This document shows, one piece after another, positions 6,079 to 13,647 of a stretch of 22,056 nt of DNA (position 1 is its first letter; every line of letters begins with the position of its first letter). Origin of the DNA: JBBSEZ01 sp038239195. Lineage in GTDB: Bacteria > Planctomycetota > Planctomycetia > Gemmatales > Gemmataceae. The notes below the pieces were generated by a model. It was given only the letters and a program-made list of their open reading frames with translations. It was not told where the DNA came from and ran no database searches. The stretch covers positions 1 to 22,056 of the forward strand of contig JBBSEZ010000130.1 of the NCBI GenBank assembly GCA_038239195.1, read 5' to 3'. A program made the translations under genes and the position numbers.

Positions 6079-7590
6079 ATGAGTACGCCATCGTCCGCGC
6101 CGGGGGCCGATCTGACGGAACTGGTGCTGCGCCTGGGCCAGCCGCGCGTCCTGGTCATCGGCGACCTCATGCTCGACCGCTACGTCTGGGGCAACGCCGA
6201 GCGCATCAGCCAGGAGGCGCCAGTCATCCTGCTGCGCGTCGATCGCCGCGAGGAGCGCCTGGGCGGGGCCAGCAGCGTCGCGACCATGCTGCGGGCCCTC
6301 GGCGCGCGCGTCGCCCTGGCCGGGGTGGTGGGCGACGACGACGACGGCAAGCGCATCCGGCGGATGCTGCTGGAGCAGGGCATCGACGACGAGGCCGTGC
6401 TGATCGACCCCGACCGGCCCAGCACCGTCAAGGAGCGCTACATCGGCCGGGCCCAGCAGCGCCATCCGCAGCAGATGATTCGCGTCGATTACGAGGTGCG
6501 CGAGCCCCTCAGCGCTCCGCGCGAGCAGGAGTTGGCGCGGGCCATCGCCCTCCAGCTGCGCCGCGCCGACGTGGTGCTCATCAGCGACTACGACAAGGGC
6601 GTTTGTGCCCCCGCCGTCCTCGTCGGGGCCATCGCCGGCGCGCGGGCCCTGGGCCTGCGCACGATTGCCGACCCGATCCGCGGTCGCGATTATCGCAAAT
6701 ACCACGGTTGCTCGGCGATCACGCCCAACCGCCTCGAGGCGGGGCTGGCGTCGGGCCGGACGCTGAGCGGCACGGCCGAGGCGCTCGAGGCGGCCGGCGA
6801 GCTGCGCGAGCAGCTCGACCTGGAGGCGGCCATCGTCACGCTCGACAAGGAGGGCATGGCGCTTGCGCACGCCGACGGCCGGCGCGAGGTGTTCCCGACC
6901 CGCGCCCGGCAGGTCTACGACATCACCGGCGCGGGCGACATGGTGCTGGCGGTGCTGGGCATGGCGCTGGCGGCGGGGGCGGACTACGAGGCGGCCATCC
7001 GGCTGGCCAACGTCGCGGGCGGGCTGGAGGTGGAGAAGATCGGCGTCGCCACGGTGACGCGCGACGAGATCTTGCGAGACGTTCTCCACGACGGGCCCTC
7101 GGCGCACGGCGAGCTGGGGTTGAGCAAGCTGCGCGTCGGCGCGGGCCTGGCGCGCGAGCTGGAAGGACGGCGCGCGGCGGGACAGCGCGTGGCCTTCACG
7201 AACGGTTGTTTCGACGTGTTGCACGCCGGGCACGTTCAATATCTGCAAGAGGCCAAGGCGCAGGCGGACGTGTTGGTGGTCGCCCTCAACGGCGATGCCA
7301 GCGTCCGCGCCTTGAAGGGCCCGTCGCGGCCGATCAACGCGCTGGAGGCGCGGGCGACCGTGCTGGCGGCGCTGGAGGCGGTCGATTTCCTGACCGTCTT
7401 CGACGAGGCGACGCCGCTGGAGCTGATCCGCGCCCTGCGGCCCGACGTGCTGGTCAAGGGGGCCGACTACGCCCGCGACGAGGTGGTTGGGGCCGACTTC
7501 GTCGAGTCGTACGGCGGGCGCGTTCATCTGGCCCGGCTGCGCGAAGGCCTTTCGACGACGCGGTTGTTGCAGCGTCTGGGGGCGGCATGA
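6079..7590 (+). CDS. hldE: Bifunctional heptose-7-phosphate kinase / heptose-1-phosphate adenylyltransferase HldE
   Basis: HldE carries out two steps of ADP-heptose synthesis: it phosphorylates D-glycero-beta-D-manno-heptose 7-phosphate at C1, and, after dephosphorylation by GmhB, joins the heptose 1-phosphate to AMP from ATP. The 503-aa protein has a PfkB-type (ribokinase) domain with GDLMLDRY at 28-35, GGASSVA near 66 and the anion-hole motif DITGAGD from residue 281. The nucleotidyltransferase domain follows, with NGCFDVLHAGHVQYL from residue 375 (the HxGH signature) and a C-terminal STTRLL segment. Length and domain order agree with E. coli HldE (about 477 aa). The ATG at 6079 follows AGAGGGG. 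The stop TGA overlaps the waaF start as ATGA, so translation of the two is coupled. GmhA, GmhB and HldD are not in this window. Confidence 0.95.
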   Translation: MSTPSSAPGADLTELVLRLGQPRVLVIGDLMLDRYVWGNAERISQEAPVILLRVDRREERLGGASSVATMLRALGARVALAGVVGDDDDGKRIRRMLLEQGIDDEAVLIDPDRPSTVKERYIGRAQQRHPQQMIRVDYEVREPLSAPREQELARAIALQLRRADVVLISDYDKGVCAPAVLVGAIAGARALGLRTIADPIRGRDYRKYHGCSAITPNRLEAGLASGRTLSGTAEALEAAGELREQLDLEAAIVTLDKEGMALAHADGRREVFPTRARQVYDITGAGDMVLAVLGMALAAGADYEAAIRLANVAGGLEVEKIGVATVTRDEILRDVLHDGPSAHGELGLSKLRVGAGLARELEGRRAAGQRVAFTNGCFDVLHAGHVQYLQEAKAQADVLVVALNGDASVRALKGPSRPINALEARATVLAALEAVDFLTVFDEATPLELIRALRPDVLVKGADYARDEVVGADFVESYGGRVHLARLREGLSTTRLLQRLGAA

Positions 7591-8624
7591 ACATCGCGGT
7601 CTTCTTGCCCAACTGGATCGGGGACGCGGTCATGGCCACGCCGGCGCTGCGGGCGCTGCGCGGCCAGTTCCGCGGGAGCAAGTTCGTGGGCGTGCTCAAG
7701 CCCTACGTCGCCGGCGCGCTGGAGGGCGGCGACTGGTTCGATGACCTGGTCCTGGCCCACGGCGGGGCCTGGTCGCAGGGCGTGCCGGCCACCGCCTGGA
7801 AGCTGCGCCGCCACCGGATCGACCTGGCCGTGCTGTTCCCCAACTCGTTTCGGTCCGCCCTGACGGCCCGGTTGGGGGGCTGCAAGCGTCGCGTCGGCTA
7901 CGCGCGCTACGGCCGGGGGCGCCTCCTCACCGACGCCCTGCCGCCCGTGCGCGATCCCGACGGGCGGTTGAAGATCAGCCCGGCCGTCGATGCCTACAAC
8001 AAGCTGGCCGAGCACGTCGGCTGCCCGCGCACCACCTACGACCTGGAGTTGTTCACGGTCCCGCGCGACGAGGCCGAGGCCGAGCTCGCATGGGCGCGCG
8101 GCGGGCTGGGCGCCTATCCGGAGGTCGTTTGTCTGAATCCCGGCGCGGCGTTCGGGTCGGCCAAGCACTGGCCGGCCGACTACTTCGCCACGCTGGCGCG
8201 CGACCTGGTGCGGCGGCGCGGCTGCGGGGTGCTCGTGCTGTGCGGCCCGGCAGAGGCAGCCCTGGCGCGGCAGATTGCCACCCTGGCGGCGGATTGCTCC
8301 GTGATGGCCCTGATCGACCTGGCGACGGGCGAACTCAAGCTGTCGCTGGGGCTTAGCAAGGCGTGCGTGCGCCGCTGCGATTTGCTGGTCACGACCGACA
8401 GCGGGCCGCGCCACTTCGCCGCCGCGTTCGACCGGCCCGTGGTGACGCTGTTCGGCCCGACGCACGTGGCCTGGACCGAGACGTATCACGCCCGCGCGGT
8501 GCATTTGCAAAAACAGGTGGACTGCGGCCCGTGTCAGCGCCGCACCTGCCCGCTCGACCATCGCTGCATGAAACAGCTCACCCCCGCCGAGGTGTTCGAC
8601 GCCGCCGAAGGATTGTTGCAGTGA
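7587..8624 (+). CDS. waaF: ADP-heptose:LPS heptosyltransferase, GT9 family (WaaF type)
   Basis: A 345-aa GT9 enzyme that transfers heptose from ADP-heptose to the lipopolysaccharide inner core at the cytoplasmic face of the inner membrane. The N-terminal acceptor domain begins MNIAVFLPNWIGDAVMATPA, the classical GT9 opening with the catalytic Asp13. The donor domain has NPGAAFGSAKHWP at 184-196 and TTDSGPRHFAAAF at 269-281. A cluster of four cysteines near the C-terminus (Cys313, Cys316, Cys321 and Cys327) is also found in WaaF proteins. Assignment to WaaF rather than WaaC rests on overall pattern and on the Cys cluster; the true acceptor in this organism is unknown. The start overlaps the hldE stop by four bases, placing donor synthesis and transfer under one control. 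Confidence 0.88.
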   Translation: MNIAVFLPNWIGDAVMATPALRALRGQFRGSKFVGVLKPYVAGALEGGDWFDDLVLAHGGAWSQGVPATAWKLRRHRIDLAVLFPNSFRSALTARLGGCKRRVGYARYGRGRLLTDALPPVRDPDGRLKISPAVDAYNKLAEHVGCPRTTYDLELFTVPRDEAEAELAWARGGLGAYPEVVCLNPGAAFGSAKHWPADYFATLARDLVRRRGCGVLVLCGPAEAALARQIATLAADCSVMALIDLATGELKLSLGLSKACVRRCDLLVTTDSGPRHFAAAFDRPVVTLFGPTHVAWTETYHARAVHLQKQVDCGPCQRRTCPLDHRCMKQLTPAEVFDAAEGLLQ

Positions 8625-8689
8625 GGTGGTGAGGTCGTGCCAGGGCGCTCTCCCGCCCCTGGCCCGAGGCCCAACGAGAAGGCCCCGTC

Positions 8690-11344
8690 ATGGACGCTCT
8701 CTCTGTCCCCTTGCCGATTCTGGCGGGCTGCCTGTTCGCGGCGGGCCTGGTGTTCGGCGTGCGCGCCTGGCGCCGGCCAGGATCGCGGCGGGCCTTTCTT
8801 GCCTGCCACCCCGCCTGGCGCGCCTTTCTGCGCGGGCAGCGCCTCAGCGAGCCCGAACAGTTCCTCGACCTGCCCGCTCTCATCGTCAGCGGCCATCCCG
8901 ACCGGAACGTTGCCCGGGTCACGTTTGGCCAGGGGACCGGGGCCGTGGTCGTCTACCTCAAGCGCGAACAGCGCGTCTCCTGGCGCGTGCGCTGGAGCAA
9001 CTTCTTCGCCGGGTTCGGCTTGGTTTCGCGGTCGCTGCGCGAGGCGCAAACGCTGCAAGCCCTGGAGCGCGAAGGGCTGAGCGGGCCGGAGTGGCTCGCC
9101 GTCGGCGAGGACGATCGGGGCCGGGCCTTTCTCCTCGTCCGTGCCGTGCCCGACGCCCTCGAGCTCCCGACCGCCCTGGCGCGGCAACCGGATCTCGCCG
9201 CGCGCCGCGCGCTCGCGCGCCGGATTGGGTCGGCGCTGGCGCGCTTGCACGAGGCGGGCTTCGAGCATCGGGACCTCTACGCCAAACACGTCCTGCTGTC
9301 CGCGCAGTCGGGCACCGTCCATTTCATCGACTGGGCGCGCGCCCGCCGCCGGGCCTTTCTGAGCGCTCGCGTTCGTGCCCGCGACCTGGCTGCCCTCCAC
9401 GCGACCCTCGCCGACGCCCTGGTCGGCCGCCGCGAGCGGCTGCTCTGCCTGGCGGCCTACGTCCGCGCGCTGCCGGGCCCGGCGCGGCCGGCGTGGCGGG
9501 ACCTGCTGGCCCGGGCCCGGCGCCGGGCCCGGCACTTGCTCGGGCATCGCCACGTGCGCGAGAAGCGCCAGGTCGAAGCGCAGGGCGAACCGCAGGGCTG
9601 GGTGTGTCTGGACGGCGAGGCCCTGTGCGTGACGCCGGCCTTGCAACGGTTGTGTCCCGCAGGGCTCGGCTGGCTGGCGCTGGACCGACAGCCTGCCTTG
9701 GCGTCGCCTGCTGTCGTGGCCCGGCGCTGGCTCGAACTGCCGGGCGATCGTCTTGGGTTGCTGGTGCGCCGCTGCGTTCGCCGGCCGCTCGCTCACTTGT
9801 GGGTGCGGCTTACGGGCCAGGCGCTCAGTGCCCCCGAACAGGAACAGGCGACGCTCTTGCTGCGCCTGGAGCGCCACGCCGTCCCTGCCCCGCGCGTGCT
9901 GGCGATGGGCCAGCGCCAGGTCGGGCCGGGCGCGCTTGAGTCGTTCTTGCTGACCGAGCCCGCCCGGGACACCACGCGCCTCGAGGCCTGGTTGGCTGGC
10001 CCTCCCCGCGGTCCCGCGCCGGCGGTGCGCCGCCAAAACGTGCTGCGCCAGACGGGCGCTCTGCTCCATCGGTTGCACGAGGCCAGTTGCTACTTTGGGC
10101 CCGAAGCGATGGGGGGGCTGGCGGTGCGGCAGGGCGCCGGGATGGCCCCGGAACTGGTGCTGGATAGCGTCGAGAGCGTGTCGGCCTGTCGCGGGCGACG
10201 CCCCAGGCGAGCGCGGCGCGACCGGGATCAATTGCGCCAGCGCCTCCGTGCCCTGGGTTGCAGCGAAGAAGACGTGCGCCTGTTCCGGGAAGGCTACGAG
10301 CGGCCCGGGCTCGGCCCGCCCTCCGCCCCCGCGTCGCAAGCCCAGCGGGCTGAGGAACGGGCCGGCGCGCCTGCTCTTCCCGAAGGCGGCGGCCCAGGCT
10401 TGCCCCCCTCCTCTGTTTCAGGGCCCCCCCCCATGACTCGCGCGACGGTCTGGCAACGCTTGCTTTGGGGCGCCCGCCGGCTGCGCCAGCAGCAGGACTG
10501 GGACGAGTTCGCCGGCCCCCACTGGGCCGAGCGCATCATGGAAGTCGAGGTCACCGATCGCTTTCATGCCAAACAGGGGCGCTCCACCGGCCGCTGGGTG
10601 CTGCACGCCCCGGCGCCGGAGGGCCAGCCGACGAGACGGCTGGCGGTCTACCTGAAGCGCCACTATCAGTTGCCGTGGTGGCAGGGCTTGCTGGCAGCGC
10701 TGTGGCCGCGCGGCGACTGGTCTCCCGCCTTTCAGGAGTGGAACCATCTGGAATGGGCCCGCCGGCAGGGCTTGCCGGTGCCGGCCATCGTGGCGGCGGG
10801 GGAGTGGACGGGGCCGGGCCTGCGCCTGCAAAGTTTCCTGGCGGTCGAGGAACTGACCGACATGCTCCCCTTGCACGAGGCCATCCCGCTGGCCTCCGCG
10901 CATTTGGCGCCGCGCGAGTTCCGGCGCTGGAAGCGGGGCCTGGCAGCGGAGATGGCCCGGCTGGCGCGCATGTTGCACGATCGGCGCTGCTTCCACAAGG
11001 ACCTGTACCTGTGCCACTTCTACGTGCATCGCGACGACGTCGCGGGCCTACCGGAGGGGGCGGCCTGGGCGGGCCGGGTTCGCCTGATCGACTTGCACCG
11101 GCTGGCCCATCACCCGTGGACCTGGCGCCTGTGGCAGCTCAAGGACCTGGCGCAGCTGCTCTATTCGTCCGAGGTGGCCGGGGTCGATGCGCGCGATCAG
11201 GTGTGCTTCTGGCGCTCCTACCGCGGGCCGAGCCCGCGCTCCTGGAGCGATCGCTGGCTGCGCCGCTGCGTGCTGTTCAAGTGGCGCCGCTACCGGCAGC
11301 ACAATCTGCGCCGCAAGGCCCGCCTCAATAAGGATGAAGCCTGA
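8690..11344 (+). CDS. Large multi-domain LPS-core kinase (three WaaP/InaA-like modules)
   Basis: An 884-aa protein with three kinase-like modules of the lipopolysaccharide (WaaP/RfaP/InaA) family, which phosphorylate core heptose or Kdo. A hydrophobic segment at residues 6-24 may anchor it to the membrane. Module 1 has EHRDLYAKHVLL (His193, Asp195) and FIDWARAR (Asp214). Module 2, about 320-540, has a LLHRLHE helix near 457 but then CYFGPEAMGG in place of the catalytic loop, so it looks inactive. A Pro/Ala/Gly linker at 545-581 leads to module 3, which has FHKDLYLCHFYVH (His769, Asp771) and LIDLHRLAHHP (Asp801). A run of nine C at 10424-10432 precedes an internal ATG at 10433 (Met582). With eight C, the upstream part would end at TGA 10434-10436, overlapping that ATG, giving two genes. 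Start 8690 follows GAGAAGG. Confidence 0.8.
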   Translation: MDALSVPLPILAGCLFAAGLVFGVRAWRRPGSRRAFLACHPAWRAFLRGQRLSEPEQFLDLPALIVSGHPDRNVARVTFGQGTGAVVVYLKREQRVSWRVRWSNFFAGFGLVSRSLREAQTLQALEREGLSGPEWLAVGEDDRGRAFLLVRAVPDALELPTALARQPDLAARRALARRIGSALARLHEAGFEHRDLYAKHVLLSAQSGTVHFIDWARARRRAFLSARVRARDLAALHATLADALVGRRERLLCLAAYVRALPGPARPAWRDLLARARRRARHLLGHRHVREKRQVEAQGEPQGWVCLDGEALCVTPALQRLCPAGLGWLALDRQPALASPAVVARRWLELPGDRLGLLVRRCVRRPLAHLWVRLTGQALSAPEQEQATLLLRLERHAVPAPRVLAMGQRQVGPGALESFLLTEPARDTTRLEAWLAGPPRGPAPAVRRQNVLRQTGALLHRLHEASCYFGPEAMGGLAVRQGAGMAPELVLDSVESVSACRGRRPRRARRDRDQLRQRLRALGCSEEDVRLFREGYERPGLGPPSAPASQAQRAEERAGAPALPEGGGPGLPPSSVSGPPPMTRATVWQRLLWGARRLRQQQDWDEFAGPHWAERIMEVEVTDRFHAKQGRSTGRWVLHAPAPEGQPTRRLAVYLKRHYQLPWWQGLLAALWPRGDWSPAFQEWNHLEWARRQGLPVPAIVAAGEWTGPGLRLQSFLAVEELTDMLPLHEAIPLASAHLAPREFRRWKRGLAAEMARLARMLHDRRCFHKDLYLCHFYVHRDDVAGLPEGAAWAGRVRLIDLHRLAHHPWTWRLWQLKDLAQLLYSSEVAGVDARDQVCFWRSYRGPSPRSWSDRWLRRCVLFKWRRYRQHNLRRKARLNKDEA
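10424..10432 (+). repeat. C9 homopolymer at a domain junction, possible slippage site
   Basis: Nine C residues lie directly before an in-frame ATG (10433), at the end of the linker between the second and third kinase modules. CAGGG just ahead could serve as a weak ribosome-binding site. Loss of one C would put the upstream part in the frame that stops at TGA 10434-10436, forming ATGA with the internal start. Confidence 0.75.
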
Positions 11345-11356
11345 CAAGGAGCTCGC

Positions 11357-11551
11357 GTGATTCATCCGCGCTGCAAAACCGCTCTTGACCTTTGGGCGCG
11401 CATGGGAGATAGCCCTTCTCCACGCATCCAAACGTCCGCGGTTCCGACTGCGACTGGGCCAGCAAGGCTGTCCGGCCGGCGGCCCGTCGGGCGGGAGAGA
11501 TGGGGGGAATGGGGGCAAGGGCCCCGCCGGAGAGGGGGCCCGGCATCATGA
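11357..11551 (+). CDS. Doubtful small ORF (64 aa) ahead of the glycosyltransferase
   Basis: A GTG at 11357 has AAGGAG seven bases upstream and opens a 64-codon frame that ends with TGA at 11549-11551, overlapping the ATG of the next gene as ATGA. The peptide is rich in Arg, Gly and Pro, without motifs, signal peptide or membrane segment, and I recognise nothing in it. It begins 12 bases after the kinase stop. It may be a leader peptide that keeps ribosomes moving to the glycosyltransferase, or chance. A possible promoter at 11385-11413 lies inside it, which argues against it. Confidence 0.25.
   Translation: MIHPRCKTALDLWARMGDSPSPRIQTSAVPTATGPARLSGRRPVGRERWGEWGQGPRRRGGPAS
11385..11413 (+). 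promoter_or_regulatory. Possible sigma70-type promoter of the GT4 gene
   Basis: TTGACC at 11385-11390 and GATAGC at 11408-11413 have a 17-base spacer. The -35 is good, the -10 poor (3 of 6). It lies in the 203-base gap after the kinase gene and could give the glycosyltransferase its own transcript. Confidence 0.35.
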
Positions 11552-12720
11552 ACATTGCTTTCTGCTACGAGAGCGTGCTACCCAGCCGGGGGGGGTGCGA
11601 AACCTACATCGCCAGCCTGGCGCGCCGGCTGGCGCAGGACGGTCACGCCGTCCACCTTTATGCCTGCCGCTGGGACAGCGCCGCGCTGCCGGAAGGCATG
11701 GTCTACCACAAGGTGGTCGCGGCGCGCCACCCGCGCTTCCTGCGGCCGTGGTACTTCAGCGCCGCCTGCCGGCGCTTGCTGGCTCGCGCCGACCATCAGG
11801 TGACGGTCGGCTTCGACAAGATCTCCGGTCTCGACGTCCTCTACCCGCAAGGAGGGCTCTACGCTGCCACGGCCGAGCACAACCTCTTGAAGTATCGCAG
11901 CCCCCTGGCGCGGCGCCTGGTGCGGGTGCTGAAGGCGTTGGGACCGGCGCACCACTCCTTTCTCGCCCTGGAACGGTCGCAATACCGCCCCGGTCGCTCG
12001 CTTGTCGTCGCCATCAGCGAGATGGTGCGCGGGCACTTCGAGCACTATTACGGCCTGTCGGCGGACGATTTGCGCGTGGTGCGCGTGGCCACCCATCCCG
12101 AGCGCTTCGACGAGTGCGACCGGCCGCGCCGCCGGCTCGAGTGGCGCGAGCGCTGGGGCCTTTCGCCGGAGGCACAGGTGGCGCTGTTCGCCGGCATCAA
12201 CTACCGGCTCAAGGGCCTGGAGCCGCTGCTGCACGCCCTGCACGTGCTGCCGGAACTGCACCTGGTGGTGGCCGGCAAGCCCGACGTGGCCTCGTTCGAG
12301 CGCCTGGCGCGCCGGCTCGGCGTCGCCGACCGCTGCCGGTTCATCGGCTACTGCGCCGACATGCGCAACGGCTACTTTGCCGCCGACTTCTTCGTTCACC
12401 CGACCTTCTACGACCCCTGTTCCAACGTCGTGCTGGAGGCCCTGGCCTGTGGCCTGCCGGTCGTTACTTCGCGCTACAACGGCGCGGCGGAGCTGCTGCA
12501 CCGGGCCCGCGAAATGACGTGCGCCGAGGGCTACGTCCTCGACGATCCGCACGACCACGCCCGACTCGCCTGGTGTCTGCGGCAGTTGCTCGATCCCGCG
12601 CGCCGGGCGGCCTGCGCGGCGGCGGCGCGGCGGACGGCGGCGCAGTGGACCTTCGAGCATCACTACCGCGCCATGCTGGGAGTGTTCGCCGAGGCGGCGG
12701 CACGCAAGAAGGCGGCCTGA
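11548..12720 (+). CDS. Glycosyltransferase family 4, LPS-core (WaaG-like)
   Basis: A 390-aa GT-B fold glycosyltransferase that would add a sugar from a nucleotide donor to the lipopolysaccharide core. The N-terminal domain opens with MNIAFCYESVLPSRGGCETY, with the glycine pair that contacts the donor in GT4 enzymes. VVAISEMVRGHFEHYYG follows near residues 152-168, as in WaaG. The C-terminal domain has FAGINYRLKGLEPLL, a typical donor-binding loop, and the E-x7-E region FYDPCSNVVLEALACG at 287-302. The sugar donor cannot be read from sequence; glucose is likely if it is a WaaG orthologue. The ATG at 11548 has GGAGAGGGGG about 10 bases upstream. It closes the same-strand core block after the kinase gene, and a new promoter follows for the SDR gene. 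Confidence 0.87.
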   Translation: MNIAFCYESVLPSRGGCETYIASLARRLAQDGHAVHLYACRWDSAALPEGMVYHKVVAARHPRFLRPWYFSAACRRLLARADHQVTVGFDKISGLDVLYPQGGLYAATAEHNLLKYRSPLARRLVRVLKALGPAHHSFLALERSQYRPGRSLVVAISEMVRGHFEHYYGLSADDLRVVRVATHPERFDECDRPRRRLEWRERWGLSPEAQVALFAGINYRLKGLEPLLHALHVLPELHLVVAGKPDVASFERLARRLGVADRCRFIGYCADMRNGYFAADFFVHPTFYDPCSNVVLEALACGLPVVTSRYNGAAELLHRAREMTCAEGYVLDDPHDHARLAWCLRQLLDPARRAACAAAARRTAAQWTFEHHYRAMLGVFAEAAARKKAA

Positions 12721-12723
12721 GAG

Positions 12724-12751
12724 TTGATTGCCGGCCCACCCCGGCTATAAC
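12724..12751 (+). promoter_or_regulatory. Sigma70-type promoter of the SDR gene
   Basis: TTGATT at 12724-12729 and TATAAC at 12746-12751 with a 16-base spacer lie just after the GT4 stop. The stretch CCCCGGCTATAAC plus TCGTTT matches the lpxK promoter almost exactly. RNA would begin near 12758. Confidence 0.55.
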
Positions 12752-12761
12752 ATCGTTTAGC

Positions 12762-12780
12762 CGCGTTTCGCAGAAACGCG
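12762..12780 (+). other. Leader hairpin of the SDR mRNA
   Basis: CGCGTTTC at 12762-12769 pairs perfectly with GAAACGCG at 12773-12780 around a 3-base loop. It would sit at the very 5' end of the SDR transcript, 22 bases before the start codon, where such stems often stabilise RNA or modulate initiation. Its role is not known. Confidence 0.4.
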
Positions 12781-12802
12781 CTTCGCCGGCGCGGGGTGGC
12801 GC

Positions 12803-13537
12803 ATGAGCAAGTTGACGAACAAGACGGTCCTGGTGACGGGTGGGGGCAGCGGCATCGGCCTGGCCTGCGCGCGGCTGCTCCTGAACGAAGGGGCGCGCGT
12901 CGCCATCACCGGGCGCAACGAAGAGAAGTTGCGCGCGGCCCTGGCCTCGTTGAATGCCGGCGACCGCCTGGTTGCACACGCTGCCGACGTCACCGACCCC
13001 GTTCAGGTGCAACAACTCATCGCCGCCGTCACGGGGCGCCTGGGGCGCATCGACGTTCTGGTCAACAACGCCGGGCTGAACCTCAAGGAGCGCACCTTCG
13101 CCGAGCTGACGCCGGAGTCGTGGCGCAACCTCGTGGCGGGCAACCTCGACGGCGCCTTTTACTGCATGCTGGCGGTGTTGCCGCAGATGCGCGCGCGCAA
13201 GGACGGGCTCATCATCAACGTCAACTCGATCTCGGGCAAGCGCGCCAATCCGCTGGGGGGCGTCGGCTACATCGCGGCCAAGTTCGGGCTGCGCGGCCTG
13301 GCGATGGGCGTGGCCGCCGAGGAGAAGGATAGCGGCGTGCGCGTCAGCACCATCTACCCCGGCGAGGTCAACACGCCGATCCTCGAAGTCCGGCCGACGC
13401 CGGTCAGCGAGGAGCGCAAGCAGACGATGCTCCAGCCGGAGGACGTGGCCGCCGCCGTGCTGTTCGTGGCCACCCTGCCGGCCCACGTCAGCGTCCCCGA
13501 GCTCATCATCGCGCCGAGCAACGCCCAGTACGTCTGA
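12803..13537 (+). CDS. Short-chain dehydrogenase/reductase (SDR)
   Basis: A 244-aa classical SDR, an NAD(P)-dependent oxidoreductase of the cytoplasm. The cofactor motif TGGGSGIG is at residues 12-19, NNAG at 88-91, the catalytic Ser at 142 or 144 (NVNSISGK) and the YxxxK pair at Tyr156 and Lys160 (GYIAAKFG). A PG motif after the active site (YPGEVNTP, 185-192) also fits. An Arg at 38 after strand 2 (TGRNEEK) hints at NADP(H) preference. Substrate is not evident: the family covers 3-oxoacyl-ACP reductases, sugar and alcohol dehydrogenases. It has its own promoter after the core cluster, so a direct link with lipopolysaccharide is only possible. A GGGGTGG site precedes ATG 12803. It is convergent with the phosphatase gene, with repeat copy 2 between them. 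Confidence 0.9.
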   Translation: MSKLTNKTVLVTGGGSGIGLACARLLLNEGARVAITGRNEEKLRAALASLNAGDRLVAHAADVTDPVQVQQLIAAVTGRLGRIDVLVNNAGLNLKERTFAELTPESWRNLVAGNLDGAFYCMLAVLPQMRARKDGLIINVNSISGKRANPLGGVGYIAAKFGLRGLAMGVAAEEKDSGVRVSTIYPGEVNTPILEVRPTPVSEERKQTMLQPEDVAAAVLFVATLPAHVSVPELIIAPSNAQYV

Positions 13538-13548
13538 GCGAGGGACGG

Positions 13549-13647
13549 CGCGAAAAGCACAAGGCCAGACGAGCGGCAGGCAAAGGCATCCCTGTAGGAC
13601 GGCCCTCCTGGGCCGTCCTACAGCAAACGAAGGCTTGCCGGTCGCCC
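13549..13647. repeat. Dispersed structured repeat, copy 2 (hairpin at 13592-13623)
   Basis: This element lies between two convergent genes, starting 12 bases after the SDR stop and reaching the last codon of the phosphatase gene. Its core is a 14-bp perfect stem (13592-13605 with 13610-13623) with loop TCCT. Compared with copy 1, two base pairs of the stem changed on both sides so that pairing is kept. CGGCAGG at 13574-13580 pairs with CTTGCCG (13634-13640) through one wobble. Here it can serve as a two-way terminator. Confidence 0.8.

Noticed and set aside
8641..8664. CCAGGG...CCCTGG inverted repeat between waaF and the kinase gene
   Set aside because: Only six pairs plus a bulge; not strong enough to call a terminator inside an operon.
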